The notes under the pieces were generated by a model, which saw only the letters and a list, made by a program, of their open reading frames with translations, was not told the origin of the DNA and ran no database searches. The position numbers and the translations under genes were made by a program. From Defluviicoccus sp. (GTDB lineage: Bacteria > Pseudomonadota > Alphaproteobacteria > MPNO01), in contig JAPPIT010000034.1 in assembly GCA_028820505.1 (NCBI GenBank), positions 89,565 through 130,612 on the forward strand: a stretch of 41,048 nt of DNA, in the 5' to 3' direction. Positions 1-8,626 of this stretch are shown here, piece by piece (positions within the stretch are counted from its first letter, which is position 1; each line of letters starts with the position of its first letter).

Positions 1-756
1 CTTCATGTCGTCGAGATTGCGGTCCTTGTTGCGGTAGAGCCTGAGCGTTTCCTTGGCGAACTTGAGCCCGCGCGTGGGGTAGGAGGCGATCCGTCCGGCC
101 CAGGTGAGAGCGGTGTCCATCAGCTCGTCGGCGGGCACTACCTTGTTGGCGAGCCCGATGCGCCAGGCCTCCTCGCCGAGGACGAACCGGCCGGTGAGGA
201 TCATCTCCGCCGCACGCGCGTAACCGACGATCTTGGGCAGCACCCGCGGGGACGCCCATTCGCTCATGAAGCCCGCGGGCACCGCGATTTCCGACAGCTT
301 GGCCCGGTCGGAGACGATCCTGAGGTCGCAGCAAAGCGTGAACTCGAAGCCCATGCCGACGCAGACGCCGTCGATCGCGGCGATGGTCGGCATCGGCAGG
401 TCTTCCCACTTCCGGCAGACCTGCTGGGCGACGACATGGTGATGATCGTTCATCCACCAGATCACCATGTCCATGTACGCGCCGTCGAGACCGTGGGTCT
501 CCTCCGGGCGCTCCAGCGGCGCGGTCTCGACCTTGAGATCGCCGCCGCCGGAGAAGTTGCCGCCGGAGCCGGTCAGGATCACCACGCGCGCGCCGGACTC
601 CCGGATGTCGTCGACGATCCGGTCGAGCTCCAGCGCCATGCGCGGGCTGATGGCGTTCAACCGCTCCGGCACGTCGAGCGTCAGAATGCCGATCGCGTCG
701 TCGCCCGGGCACTGGGGCGAGGAGACGATTTCCCATTTGATGGTGTCGTATCTCAT
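1..756 (-). CDS. Enoyl-CoA hydratase/isomerase (crotonase) family protein, 3' end cut by window edge
   Basis: The reverse strand reads 252 codons from an ATG at 756-754 and runs off the left edge without a stop. It is a crotonase-fold acyl-CoA enzyme, predicted to act on an acyl-CoA thioester in the cytoplasm (hydration, isomerisation or C-C hydrolysis). The first oxyanion-hole segment FSGGGDL is at about residues 68-74. The second, GVCVGMGFEF, is at about 130-139, followed by CCDLRIVSDRAKLSEI. A typical family member has 255-290 residues, so little is missing. A stretch rich in H, W and M around residues 95-110 is unusual for the family. The gene diverges from the M20 hydrolase across a 126-bp gap. 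The exact reaction is not decidable. Confidence 0.9.
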   Translation of the reverse strand, partial: MRYDTIKWEIVSSPQCPGDDAIGILTLDVPERLNAISPRMALELDRIVDDIRESGARVVILTGSGGNFSGGGDLKVETAPLERPEETHGLDGAYMDMVIWWMNDHHHVVAQQVCRKWEDLPMPTIAAIDGVCVGMGFEFTLCCDLRIVSDRAKLSEIAVPAGFMSEWASPRVLPKIVGYARAAEMILTGRFVLGEEAWRIGLANKVVPADELMDTALTWAGRIASYPTRGLKFAKETLRLYRNKDRNLDDMK

Positions 757-882
757 CGGCGGTCTTGCCTTTCCTGATATTGGTAGGGGACAGTCCGCGA
801 CGCCGCGGACGGTAGCACCGGCATAATGGAGGCGGGCCGGTGCGGAATCCATCGAGGGTGCCGGAGGGGAGGGAGTTCCCGG

Positions 883-2118
883 ATGAAGAACCTGAAGATC
901 GACCCCGACCGGCTGTGGGCGTCGCTGATGGAGATGGCGGAGATCGGCGCGACGGAAAAGGGCGGTGTGTGCCGGCTCGCGCTGACCGATCTGGACCGCG
1001 CCGGGCGCGACCTGTTCATCCGCTGGTGCGAGGAGGCCGGCTGCGAGGTGAGCGTCGACCGGCTCGGCAACATCTTCGCCCGCCGGCCCGGCCGGGACGA
1101 GACCCGCTCGCCGGTGATGGCCGGCAGCCATCTCGACTCGCAGCCGACCGGGGGCAAGTTCGACGGCGCGTACGGCGTGCTCGCCGGGCTGGAGGTCGTC
1201 CGCACCCTCAACGACTTCGGGATCGAGACCGACGCGCCGGTCGAGGTCGCGGCCTGGACCAACGAGGAGGGCAGCCGATTCTCGCCGCCGATGATGGGCT
1301 CGGGCGCCTTCGCCGGGGTGTTCGGCGAAGAGGATCTGCGCGCGCGGCCGGACAACGTCACCGGCGAGCTGCTGGGCGACGAGCTCCGGCGCATCGGCTA
1401 TGACGGCGCCGCCCCGGTCGGCGGGCGCGAGATCGGCGCCTATTTCGAGGCCCATATCGAGCAGGGCCCGATCCTGGAGAACGAAGGAAAGACCATCGGC
1501 GTCGTCACCGGCGCCCAGGGCCAGCGCTGGTACGAGGTCACCGTGACCGGGCAGGAGGCCCATGCCGGCCCGACCCCGATGAAGCTCCGCAAGGATGCCC
1601 TGGTCGCCGCCGCCCGCATGGTCGACGCGGTCAACCGGATCGGCCACGATTTTCCGCCGGACGCCTGCGCCACCGTCGGTTTCGTCGAATCGAACCCGAA
1701 TTCGCGCAACACGATCCCCGGCCGGGTGTTCTTCACGGTCGATCTGCGCCATCCCGACGATGCCACGCTGGCGGCGATGAACGGCCGGCTGCGCGCCGAC
1801 CTCGCCGCGATCGCCGAAGCCGCGGGCTGCGCCGTCGAGATCGTCGATTTCTGGGATTTCCCCGCCACGCCCTTCGACGAGGACTGCGTGTCCGCGGTGC
1901 GCCGCGCGGCCGAGCAGGGCGGCCACGGCTGGCGCGACATCGTCTCCGGCGCGGGCCACGACGCCGTCTACATCGCCCGCGTCGCGCCCAGCGCGATGAT
2001 CTTCATCCCCTGCGAGAACGGGATCAGCCACAACGAAATCGAGAACGCGACGCGGGAAGACTGCGCCGCCGGCGCCGAGGTGCTGCTGCAGGCTGTCCTC
2101 GACCGGGCGGTGGGATAG
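883..2118 (+). CDS. M20 family Zn-dependent amidohydrolase (N-carbamoyl-amino-acid hydrolase / allantoate amidohydrolase type)
   Basis: A 411-residue dinuclear metallohydrolase predicted to cleave a carbamoyl or ureido C-N bond (N-carbamoyl-L-amino acid, beta-ureidopropionate or allantoate type). The metal-ligand motifs are complete: GSHLDSQ with H83, GKFDGAYG with D94, the TNEEGSRF box with E128/E129, EAHIEQGP with H191, and the C-terminal ISHNE with H383. The length is normal for the HyuC/AllC/AmaB group. The ATG at 883 is preferred over an upstream in-frame ATG at 826 because a GGAGGGGAGGGA ribosome-binding stretch precedes it and the family N-terminus starts here. The gene stands alone, diverging from the crotonase gene. 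With the amidase and deaminase nearby it suggests catabolism of a nitrogenous compound. The substrate is unknown. Confidence 0.92.
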   Translation: MKNLKIDPDRLWASLMEMAEIGATEKGGVCRLALTDLDRAGRDLFIRWCEEAGCEVSVDRLGNIFARRPGRDETRSPVMAGSHLDSQPTGGKFDGAYGVLAGLEVVRTLNDFGIETDAPVEVAAWTNEEGSRFSPPMMGSGAFAGVFGEEDLRARPDNVTGELLGDELRRIGYDGAAPVGGREIGAYFEAHIEQGPILENEGKTIGVVTGAQGQRWYEVTVTGQEAHAGPTPMKLRKDALVAAARMVDAVNRIGHDFPPDACATVGFVESNPNSRNTIPGRVFFTVDLRHPDDATLAAMNGRLRADLAAIAEAAGCAVEIVDFWDFPATPFDEDCVSAVRRAAEQGGHGWRDIVSGAGHDAVYIARVAPSAMIFIPCENGISHNEIENATREDCAAGAEVLLQAVLDRAVG

Positions 2119-2132
2119 CGCACGCCGCGAAA

Positions 2133-2223
2133 CGTCCCTCGATACGGCGCTGGCGCGCCTGCTCGGGATGAGGACATTCTTTTTCCCTCACCCTGAGTAG
2201 CCGCGAAGCGGCGTATCGAAGGG
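2133..2223 (+). repeat. Bipartite palindromic intergenic repeat, copy 1 (REP/BIME-like)
   Basis: This lies between the M20 and DJ-1 genes. Half 1 (2133-2173) begins CGTCCCTCGATACGG and ends CTCGGGATGAGG. Half 2 (2185-2223) begins CCCTCACCCTGAGTAG and ends GTATCGAAGGG. Each half holds a hairpin: GGCGC-tggc-GCGCC at 2146-2159 and GCCGC-gaa-GCGGC at 2200-2212. A second copy of the pair, in the opposite orientation, is at 32751-32831. The hairpin stem of half 1 differs there, but pairing is kept. Confidence 0.75.
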
Positions 2224-2271
2224 CGGCCGCCTGACGTGTAGGCTCGGCGGGAACGCTCAGGGAGCGAATCG

Positions 2272-2952
2272 ATGCGATTCCAGATCGGCCTCCTGCTTTT
2301 TCCCGATATCACCCAGCTCGACCTGACCGGCCCCTATGAGGTCTTCACCAAGTTCCCGGAAACGGACGTGCACCTGGTTTGGAAGACCCTCGATCCGGTC
2401 CGGGCCGCCGGCGGGATACGCCTGCTGCCGACGACCGTCTTCGCCGATTGCCCCTCGCTCGACCTGATCTGCGTGCCGGGGGGCGCGGGCATGAATCCGT
2501 TGCTGAACGACGAGGAAACGCTCGATTTCGTGCGCCGGCAGGCGTCCGGGGCGCGATACGTCACCTCCGTCTGCACCGGCTCCCTGGTGCTCGGCGCGGC
2601 GGGGCTGCTCGGCGGCAAGCGGGCGACGACGCACTGGATGTCGCTGCCGATGCTTTCCGCCTTCGGTTGCGAGCCGGTGGCGGAGCGCGTCGTCGTCGAC
2701 GGCGGCACGATCACCGGCGGCGGCGTCACCGCGGGGATCGATTTCGCGTTGACGATCGCAGGCGAGCTGTTCGGCGCGGAGACGGCCCGACGGATCCAGC
2801 TCGCCATCGAATACGATCCCCGGCCGCCCTACGATGCCGGCTCGCCCGCGCGGGCGGATGCGTCCCTGGTGGCGGCCACGCGCGAGGCTTCGGCGGCGCG
2901 ACAGGCCGAGCGCGAGGCCGCGGTCGAACGGGCGGCGGCCCGGCTGGCCTGA
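2272..2952 (+). CDS. DJ-1/PfpI family protein, isonitrile-hydratase-like
   Basis: A 226-residue cytosolic protein of the DJ-1/PfpI superfamily. It most resembles isonitrile hydratase (InhA), which hydrates isonitriles to N-substituted formamides using a nucleophilic cysteine. The nucleophile-elbow segment TSVCTGSLVLGAAGLL places Cys at residue 101. D17 in TQLDLTGPYEVF and the HW pair at 121-122 match the family pattern. The tail after about residue 190 is Ala/Arg/Glu-rich and probably helical. There is no HTH domain, so it is not one of the AraC-fused GATase1 regulators. It is followed 16 bp later by the ADH gene, probably in one operon. A DJ-1 protein with another hydrolytic or glyoxalase role cannot be excluded. 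Confidence 0.85.
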   Translation: MRFQIGLLLFPDITQLDLTGPYEVFTKFPETDVHLVWKTLDPVRAAGGIRLLPTTVFADCPSLDLICVPGGAGMNPLLNDEETLDFVRRQASGARYVTSVCTGSLVLGAAGLLGGKRATTHWMSLPMLSAFGCEPVAERVVVDGGTITGGGVTAGIDFALTIAGELFGAETARRIQLAIEYDPRPPYDAGSPARADASLVAATREASAARQAEREAAVERAAARLA

Positions 2953-2968
2953 TCTCGAAGGAACAGCG

Positions 2969-3994
2969 ATGAAAGCGATGGTCCTCTACGACCGGGAGAA
3001 GCCGTTTCGGTTGGAGGAGCGGCCGGATCCGCGCCCCGGCCCGGGCGAGGCGGTGATGAAGGTGCACGCGGCCGGGGTTGGACTTACGCTGATCAACATG
3101 CGGCTCGGGCGGATGGGCGGCTCTCTGCCGCGCGTCATGGGCCATGAGCTGGCGGGCGAGATCTTCGAGACCGGCGAGGGCGTGACCGCGATTTCGGCCG
3201 GCGACCGCTGCGCGGTCTATTTCTACCTCACCTGCGGGCGATGCCGCTGGTGCCGCGGCGGTCGCGAGACGCTGTGCGAGAATTTCGCCGGCTATGTCGG
3301 CGGCGACCGGGACGGCGGGTTCGCCGAATATGTATGCCTGCCGGCGGAGAACTTCCTGCCCGTTCCGGAGGGCTTGAGCGACGAGGCGGCGGCGGTCGCG
3401 GCCGATGCCGTCAACACCAACTGGCACTGCATGCGCGAGCGCGCGCGTGTCGGCCCGAACGACACGGTCCTGCTGATCGGGGCGGGCGGCGGCGTCGGCA
3501 TTCACGGCGTGCAGGTGGCGAGGCTGTTCGGCGCGCGGGTGATCGCGGCCGATGTCTCCGACGAAAAGCTCGATCTCGCGCGGCGCTGGGGTGCGGAGGA
3601 GACGATAAACGCGCGCGCGGTCGACGACGTGGCGGAGGAGGCGCGACGGCTCACCGGCGGCACGGGGGTCGATGCCGCGGTCGACTATGTCGGCCACGGG
3701 GAAACCTTCCAGGCGGCGATCGACAGCCTCGCGACGTCGGGCCGCGCCGTAGCGATCGGCGTCGGCACGGGCGAGGCGCGCCTCGATCCGACCGTGCTGG
3801 TCCGGACCGAGCGGATCGTCACCGGTTCGCGACATTCGACGCGCGCGGAGCTGATCGAGACCATGGATATGATGGCGCGCGGCCCGGTGGAGCCCGTCAT
3901 CGGCATGCGCGTGCCGTTCACGGAAGTGGAGACGATCTTCGAGGCGCTCAAGACCGAAACCCTGCTGGGTCGGGGCGCCCTGACCTATCCGTGA
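2969..3994 (+). CDS. Zinc-type medium-chain alcohol dehydrogenase, catalytic Cys position altered
   Basis: A 341-residue MDR-superfamily oxidoreductase predicted to interconvert an alcohol and a carbonyl compound with NAD(P). The structural-zinc lobe is intact (C89, C92, C95, C103 in CGRCRWCRGGRETLC). The Rossmann motif GAGGGVGIHG is at about 171-180, followed by an acidic residue in AADVSDEK, which suggests NAD(H) preference. GHE is present at 58-60. However, the usual GVCxTD segment reads GVGLTL, so the first catalytic-zinc cysteine is replaced by Gly38. The chemistry may therefore differ from classical ADH. The ATG at 2969 follows GAAGGAACAGCG. The last codons and stop (3974-3995) recur as a 22-bp direct repeat at 8627-8648. 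Confidence 0.88.
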   Translation: MKAMVLYDREKPFRLEERPDPRPGPGEAVMKVHAAGVGLTLINMRLGRMGGSLPRVMGHELAGEIFETGEGVTAISAGDRCAVYFYLTCGRCRWCRGGRETLCENFAGYVGGDRDGGFAEYVCLPAENFLPVPEGLSDEAAAVAADAVNTNWHCMRERARVGPNDTVLLIGAGGGVGIHGVQVARLFGARVIAADVSDEKLDLARRWGAEETINARAVDDVAEEARRLTGGTGVDAAVDYVGHGETFQAAIDSLATSGRAVAIGVGTGEARLDPTVLVRTERIVTGSRHSTRAELIETMDMMARGPVEPVIGMRVPFTEVETIFEALKTETLLGRGALTYP

Positions 3995-3995
3995 G
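3974..3995 (+). repeat. 22-bp direct repeat, copy 1 (end of ADH gene)
   Basis: Twenty-two bases starting GGCGCCCTGACC and ending CCGTGAG encode the final GALTYP-stop of the ADH. An identical 22-mer lies at 8627-8648, just upstream of the MetE-like gene. The bases on either side differ, so the match is exactly 22 bp. The two copies flank the block with the enolase-type, amidase and Rieske genes. Confidence 0.85.
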
Positions 3996-4019
3996 CGAAC
4001 GTGCGATGGAGGAACCGAC

Positions 4020-5147
4020 ATGAAAATCGGTCGCGTGGACGCGACGGGGTTACGCGTTTCCGTGCCCTTTCACGATTTCGGAATCGACCGGACGGTCGCG
4101 CTCAACGTCTGTCATGTCGAGGTCGAAACCGACGACGGTCTGATCGGCTACGGGTTCACGGCGATCGTCGAGGGCGAGGTCGTCGCCCATATCGTCAACG
4201 CCGTCGCGGGTCCGCTGATCCTCGGCGAAGATCCGATGGCGAACGAACGTATCTGGGAACGGCTCTACTGGAAGATGAGCCCGCGCGGCCAGACCGGCTA
4301 TGCAAGCCACGCGATCGCCGCGATCGACATCGCGCTCTGGGACATCAAGGGCAAGCACCTGAACCAGCCGGTGTGGCGACTTCTCGGCGGTGCCAGAAAC
4401 AGGGTTCAGACCTACGCGACGTTCGGGTTTCCGGTTTTCGACAGGGAACAGCTCGCCGACGCCGCCAGGACATGGCGGTCGAACGGCCACCGGAGGCTCA
4501 AGATGGTGGTCGCCAACGAAGCGCTGCCGAACCGGGACGCGGTCCGTCCGGTCGATGACGTCATTCGCGAGGACGCCACTCGCGTCCGGGCGGTACGGGA
4601 GGCCGTGGGCGAGGATGTCGATCTGTTCATCGACGCCAATTGCCGGCTCGATCCGTTCCAGGCCCGCAAGCTCGCCAAAATGGTGGAGGACTACGGGGTC
4701 ACGTTTTTCGAGGAGCCGATCACGCACAACGACGTTCGCCAACTGGCGAAACTGCGCCAGTCGACGAACATCCCGCTCGCCGCCGGGCAGAACGAGGGTC
4801 TTGCCTGGCGGTTTCGCGACATGCTGGTGCACGAGGCGGTCGACTGCCTGCAGCCCAATGTCGCGATCGGCGGCGGATTCACCCAATGCGTCAAGATCGC
4901 CGGCATGGCGGCGGCGTTCAACGTCCCCATCTGCAACGGCGGCGCCTGGATGCATCACAACATGCATCTGCACGCGGGCGTGGCCAACGGCACCATGGTC
5001 GAGCACCACTACGTCGCGACCGAGATCTGCAAGCAGATGTACCGGGATCTTCCCGAGCCGGTCGACGGCTGGCTTACCTTGCCCGAGACGCCGGGCCTCG
5101 GTTTCGCACCCGATCTCGACGCGATCCGGGAGCTGCCCAGGACATGA
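4020..5147 (+). CDS. Mandelate racemase / muconate lactonizing enzyme (enolase superfamily) protein
   Basis: A 375-residue enolase-superfamily enzyme with an N-terminal capping domain (about 1-125) and a TIM barrel. It is predicted to abstract a proton alpha to a carboxylate in a Mg2+-dependent racemisation or sugar-acid dehydration. The Mg ligands are visible as D205 (FIDANCR), E231/E232 (FFEEP) and E259 (AAGQNEG). The usual KxK base motif on strand 2 reads R159-L-K161, so one lysine is an arginine. The C-terminal catalytic stretch is unusually His-rich (GAWMHHNMHLHAG). The start is supported by GGAGG 9 bp upstream. It lies 25 bp after the ADH and is convergent with the amidase (7 bp between stops). 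Substrate is not assignable. Confidence 0.9.
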   Translation: MKIGRVDATGLRVSVPFHDFGIDRTVALNVCHVEVETDDGLIGYGFTAIVEGEVVAHIVNAVAGPLILGEDPMANERIWERLYWKMSPRGQTGYASHAIAAIDIALWDIKGKHLNQPVWRLLGGARNRVQTYATFGFPVFDREQLADAARTWRSNGHRRLKMVVANEALPNRDAVRPVDDVIREDATRVRAVREAVGEDVDLFIDANCRLDPFQARKLAKMVEDYGVTFFEEPITHNDVRQLAKLRQSTNIPLAAGQNEGLAWRFRDMLVHEAVDCLQPNVAIGGGFTQCVKIAGMAAAFNVPICNGGAWMHHNMHLHAGVANGTMVEHHYVATEICKQMYRDLPEPVDGWLTLPETPGLGFAPDLDAIRELPRT

Positions 5148-5154
5148 CGGCGTT

Positions 5155-6561
5155 TCAGATGTCGGGGGCGCGGCGATGCCAATCCGTTGCGCGCTGGAAC
5201 GCGGCACCCAGCGAGAAGAGCGTCGTCTCGGCGTACGGCCGCGCCGCCATCTGCATACCGAGCGGAATGCCGTTCGATCCGAAGCCGATCGGGCATGACA
5301 TGACCGGGATTCCAGGCAGGCTGAGCGGCCGCGTAAAGCGGGGATAGGTGGCCCAGAATTCCTCCGCGCCGGCGGGCCGAAGCGGATCGCACTCGGCCAT
5401 CGTCGGAGCGCGGCCGGGATAGGAAGGCAGCACGACCGCATCGACCCGGGAAAACACCGAACGCATGAAATCCTCGATCGTCCCGGTGCGCAGCCGCATC
5501 GCGTCGAGGTAGTCGGCGGCGGAGATCGCAAGTCCCGACTCCAGATGTTCGCGGATATAGGGCGCGTAATCGTCGCCTCTTTCCGTCAGCCTCGACCGGT
5601 GCAGCGCCGCGGCTTCGAACCTCGATATCAGCTCGCACAGGTCGAACATCGGGTCGACTCCGGGAATCTCGATATCGACGATTGACAGGCCCTCGTTTCG
5701 AAACACATCGAGCGCGGCGGAAAGCGCCGTGCGCGTTTCCGGATCGACATCCGGCGCCGATCCGGAATCCGGAACGCCCAGCCTGAGGCCCGCAACGGAT
5801 GCGCCCAGCGCCTCGACATGGTCGGGCACCGGCAGCGCGGAGCAATCGGGGTCCCTCGGATCGGGGCCGGCAACGACATCCAGCATCAAGGCGCAGTCTC
5901 TCACCGAGCGCACGAGCGGTCCGACGGTGTCGAGCGACCAGGTTCTCGGCATCACCCCATGCAGGCTGACGAGGCCCCGGGTCGGGCGTATCGTCGTCAG
6001 CCCGCACAGCGCGGCGGGCCATCTGAGCGATCCTCCGGTGTCGGTTCCGAGCGATCCGTAAACCAGTCGCGCGGCGACCGCCGAGGCGGAACCGCTGGAC
6101 GATCCGCCCGGGGAATAGTCGGTGTCCCAGGGATTGAGACAGTCTCCGAAATGGAGATTGTGTCCGGTTCCTCCGGCGGCGAATTCGCTCATATGCAACC
6201 GGCCGATGTCCACGGCGCCCGCGCGGGCGAGGCGTTCGAGCACGGTGGCCGTCTCGGTTCTCCGGACGCCGTCGAGGATCGTCGACCCGCAGGTCGCAAC
6301 CCCGTTCTCGCGCGAGAACAGGTCCTTGTGCGCCATCGGCACACCATGCAACGGACCCACGACCTCGCCCGTCGACAGCACCTGGTCGGCTTGTCGCGCT
6401 TGCGCCCGGGCGGCATCGGCGTCAAGGGCGATAAAACAGTTGAGTCGTCCGGCCAGACGTTCCGCGCGCGCCAGACAGGCCTCGGTCGCCTCCAGCGAGG
6501 AGATTCGGCGCGAACGGATTTCGACGGCAACCGCGGTCAGGTCGAGATCGGGGATCTCCAT
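5155..6561 (-). CDS. Amidase-signature family hydrolase
   Basis: A 468-residue amidase-signature (AS) enzyme, predicted to hydrolyse an amide to acid and ammonia in the cytoplasm. The Ser-cisSer-Lys triad is readable: K79 in MAHKD, the cis-Ser S154 in SPGGSSSGSASA, and the nucleophile S178 in GTDTGGSLR. The following WPAALCGLTTIRPTRG is the typical end of the signature. The ATG at 6561 is chosen because an upstream extension to 6699 is Arg/Pro-rich and unlike the family. Length fits single-domain amidases; GatA is possible but no gatB or gatC neighbour is seen. It diverges from the Rieske operon over 214 bp that probably holds both promoters. Confidence 0.92.
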   Translation of the reverse strand: MEIPDLDLTAVAVEIRSRRISSLEATEACLARAERLAGRLNCFIALDADAARAQARQADQVLSTGEVVGPLHGVPMAHKDLFSRENGVATCGSTILDGVRRTETATVLERLARAGAVDIGRLHMSEFAAGGTGHNLHFGDCLNPWDTDYSPGGSSSGSASAVAARLVYGSLGTDTGGSLRWPAALCGLTTIRPTRGLVSLHGVMPRTWSLDTVGPLVRSVRDCALMLDVVAGPDPRDPDCSALPVPDHVEALGASVAGLRLGVPDSGSAPDVDPETRTALSAALDVFRNEGLSIVDIEIPGVDPMFDLCELISRFEAAALHRSRLTERGDDYAPYIREHLESGLAISAADYLDAMRLRTGTIEDFMRSVFSRVDAVVLPSYPGRAPTMAECDPLRPAGAEEFWATYPRFTRPLSLPGIPVMSCPIGFGSNGIPLGMQMAARPYAETTLFSLGAAFQRATDWHRRAPDI

Positions 6562-6775
6562 TTTCGTCGGGTTTCTTTTCCGAGGCTTTCGAGGAGCGGC
6601 ATCGGCCGTTCGGGAACGTCTTGGGAGCCCGGCCGGCCGATCCGCGAGCCTACCGCGACCGCGCCGGGAAATCCGCCCATGGGCGGCGGATTTTGACACG
6701 CGTCGATGGCTACACTACGCTTTTTGGCGTGCAATTTCGGCGATGAAGATGCGGGACGGACCGGGAGAAACACCG

Positions 6776-8032
6776 ATGAGTCGATCGAACTTGCCCGCCC
6801 ATGGCGAACCCTGGCCGAAAAACGATCTCACGCGCGTTCCCTACAGCGTCTATCTCGACGAGGAAATTTTCGCGGCCGAGAACGACCTGATATTCCGCGG
6901 CCCGACCTGGAACTATCTCGGGCTCGAATGCGAGGTGCGGGATCCGGGCGATTTCGTAACGACCTTTGTCGGCACGATCCCGGTGGTGCTAAATCGCGCG
7001 AGCGACGGCTCGCTGCATGCGTTCGTAAACCGTTGCGCGCACCGCGGTGCTATGGTGGTACGCGAGAGTCGCGGCCACTGCGACAGCCACACCTGCATCT
7101 ATCACCAGTGGACCTACGACCACGAAGGGCGCCTGATCGGCGCTCCCTACCGCAAGGGAATCAAAGGCAACGGGGGCTTCCCGGGCGACTTCCGGCTCGC
7201 CGATCACGCTCTCGAAAAACTTCGCGTCGAGAGCTATGCGGGTGTCGTCTTCGGCACCTTCCACGAGGAAATGGAGCCGCTGGTCGATTACATGGAAAAG
7301 CCGGTCCGCGACCGGTTCGACGCCCTGTGCGGCCGGCCCTACCGCGTGACCGGTTATCAGCGGCAGATCGTCGAGGGCAACTGGAAGCTCTATTTCGAGA
7401 ACGTCAAGGACTGCTACCACGGCTCCCTCCTCCATATGTTCAACTCCAATTTCGGGTTCTTCCGCTCGACGCAACGCGGAACGTCCGCGATGACGAAGGG
7501 AGGGCTGCATTCGATCCTGACGACCTACGGCAAGACCGACGAGGAGCTAGGCGACACCTTCAAGGACATCGCGACGCACAAGCCGAAATTCACGCTGGAA
7601 GAAACCGGGGTGATAGATGTCGTCCGCGAGCACAGCGATGGAATGGTAACCACCATTCTCACGCTGTTCCCGACATTCGTGCTGGCGCAGATCGGCAACC
7701 ATCTCGGGTTCCGCCACGTGCGCCCGAAGGGACGGGACCGGTTCGAGCTGGTCTGGATCAACTTCGAATACGAAGACGACGACGAGTTTCATCGGGAGGT
7801 CCGGCGCAAGCAGGGCAACCTGCTCGGCCCGTCCGGCTATCTGTCGATGGAGGATGCCGAAGCTCTGGAGATCGCCAACAAGGCGGTGACCGGCGACTTC
7901 GGAAACGGCTACGCCTTCATCGAGATGGGCGGCCGCGGGTCCGACGATCAGGATCATCTCGTCACCGAAGCGCCGATCCGGGGCTTCTGGCGCGGCTACT
8001 GCGACATGATGGGTATTCCCTTCGACGACTGA
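6776..8032 (+). CDS. Rieske non-heme iron ring-hydroxylating oxygenase, alpha subunit
   Basis: A 418-residue catalytic subunit of a Rieske-type oxygenase, using O2 and electrons from a reductase to hydroxylate an organic, often aromatic, substrate. The [2Fe-2S] motif is C87-x-H89 and C107-x2-H110. The mononuclear iron site is DCYHGSLLH (H215 and H220, with N209/D212 nearby). D360 in SMEDAEALE is the likely carboxylate ligand. The start at 6776 has GGGAG nine bases upstream; an in-frame ATG at 6743 is an alternative. Much longer in-frame extensions to 6122 overlap the amidase and are rejected. The beta subunit follows 38 bp later. No ferredoxin or reductase gene is present in the window, so electron partners must be elsewhere. 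Confidence 0.94.
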   Translation: MSRSNLPAHGEPWPKNDLTRVPYSVYLDEEIFAAENDLIFRGPTWNYLGLECEVRDPGDFVTTFVGTIPVVLNRASDGSLHAFVNRCAHRGAMVVRESRGHCDSHTCIYHQWTYDHEGRLIGAPYRKGIKGNGGFPGDFRLADHALEKLRVESYAGVVFGTFHEEMEPLVDYMEKPVRDRFDALCGRPYRVTGYQRQIVEGNWKLYFENVKDCYHGSLLHMFNSNFGFFRSTQRGTSAMTKGGLHSILTTYGKTDEELGDTFKDIATHKPKFTLEETGVIDVVREHSDGMVTTILTLFPTFVLAQIGNHLGFRHVRPKGRDRFELVWINFEYEDDDEFHREVRRKQGNLLGPSGYLSMEDAEALEIANKAVTGDFGNGYAFIEMGGRGSDDQDHLVTEAPIRGFWRGYCDMMGIPFDD

Positions 8033-8070
8033 CGACCGTGTCGAGCCGGCAACAGGTGGAGGCGGCGAAT

Positions 8071-8589
8071 ATGTCCGAGTCTGTCCGGCCCGGCCCGCAA
8101 GAGCCCAGCGATACGGCGGGGGACGGCGCGGTCGAGCGCAAGATCGAAAGGATGTTCTATCTCTACGGCAAGTGCCTCGACGACGACAGGCTCGAGGACT
8201 GGCCCTCGTTCTTCATCGAGTCCGGCCGCTACGTCATTCACCCCAGGGACAATCTCGAGGCCGGACTCGAAGGTTACTGGATCTATTGCGACCACCGCCG
8301 GATGATCCGGGATCGGGTGCTTTCCCTGCGCGAGGCCAATATCTACAACATCCATTACGCCCGTCACCTGATCAGCAACGTCCTGGTGATCGGCCGCGAT
8401 GGGGACGTCCATGACGTTCGCGCCAATTACGTCGTGCTGCAGACCGACAACGAAGGCGTGACCCACAATTTCAGCGCCGGCGAGTATCGCGCCAAGGTGG
8501 TGTTCGAGGACGGCGAGCCCAAGTTCGCCGAAAACATCGTGGTTCCGGACACCTACCTGGTCAAAGCGCTGATCGCGATCCCGCTCTGA
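8071..8589 (+). CDS. Aromatic-ring-hydroxylating oxygenase, beta (small) subunit
   Basis: A 172-residue SnoaL/NTF2-fold protein of the ring-hydroxylating dioxygenase beta-subunit family. It stabilises the alpha3beta3 oxygenase and has no cofactor of its own. Family features are YGKCLDDDRLEDWPSFF near the N-terminus, the RMIRDRV segment, the IHYARHLISNV strand, and the C-terminal ENIVVPDTYLV. The ATG at 8071 has GGAGG eight bases upstream. The adjacent alpha-subunit gene makes the assignment firm. The first 22 residues are Pro/Ser/Gly-rich and probably disordered. Confidence 0.92.
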   Translation: MSESVRPGPQEPSDTAGDGAVERKIERMFYLYGKCLDDDRLEDWPSFFIESGRYVIHPRDNLEAGLEGYWIYCDHRRMIRDRVLSLREANIYNIHYARHLISNVLVIGRDGDVHDVRANYVVLQTDNEGVTHNFSAGEYRAKVVFEDGEPKFAENIVVPDTYLVKALIAIPL

Positions 8590-8626
8590 CTCCGCGTCGC
8601 GCTCTCGGGATCGCCTTCCCGGCTGC

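Noticed and set aside
2726-4021. 431-codon minus-strand frame opposite the ADH
   Set aside because: The ADH on the plus strand is clear from its zinc and NAD motifs; the antisense frame has none.
6122-6775. N-terminal extension of the Rieske alpha subunit to 6122
   Set aside because: It would overlap the amidase on the other strand by over 400 bp and is Arg/Ser-rich; the family starts near 6776.
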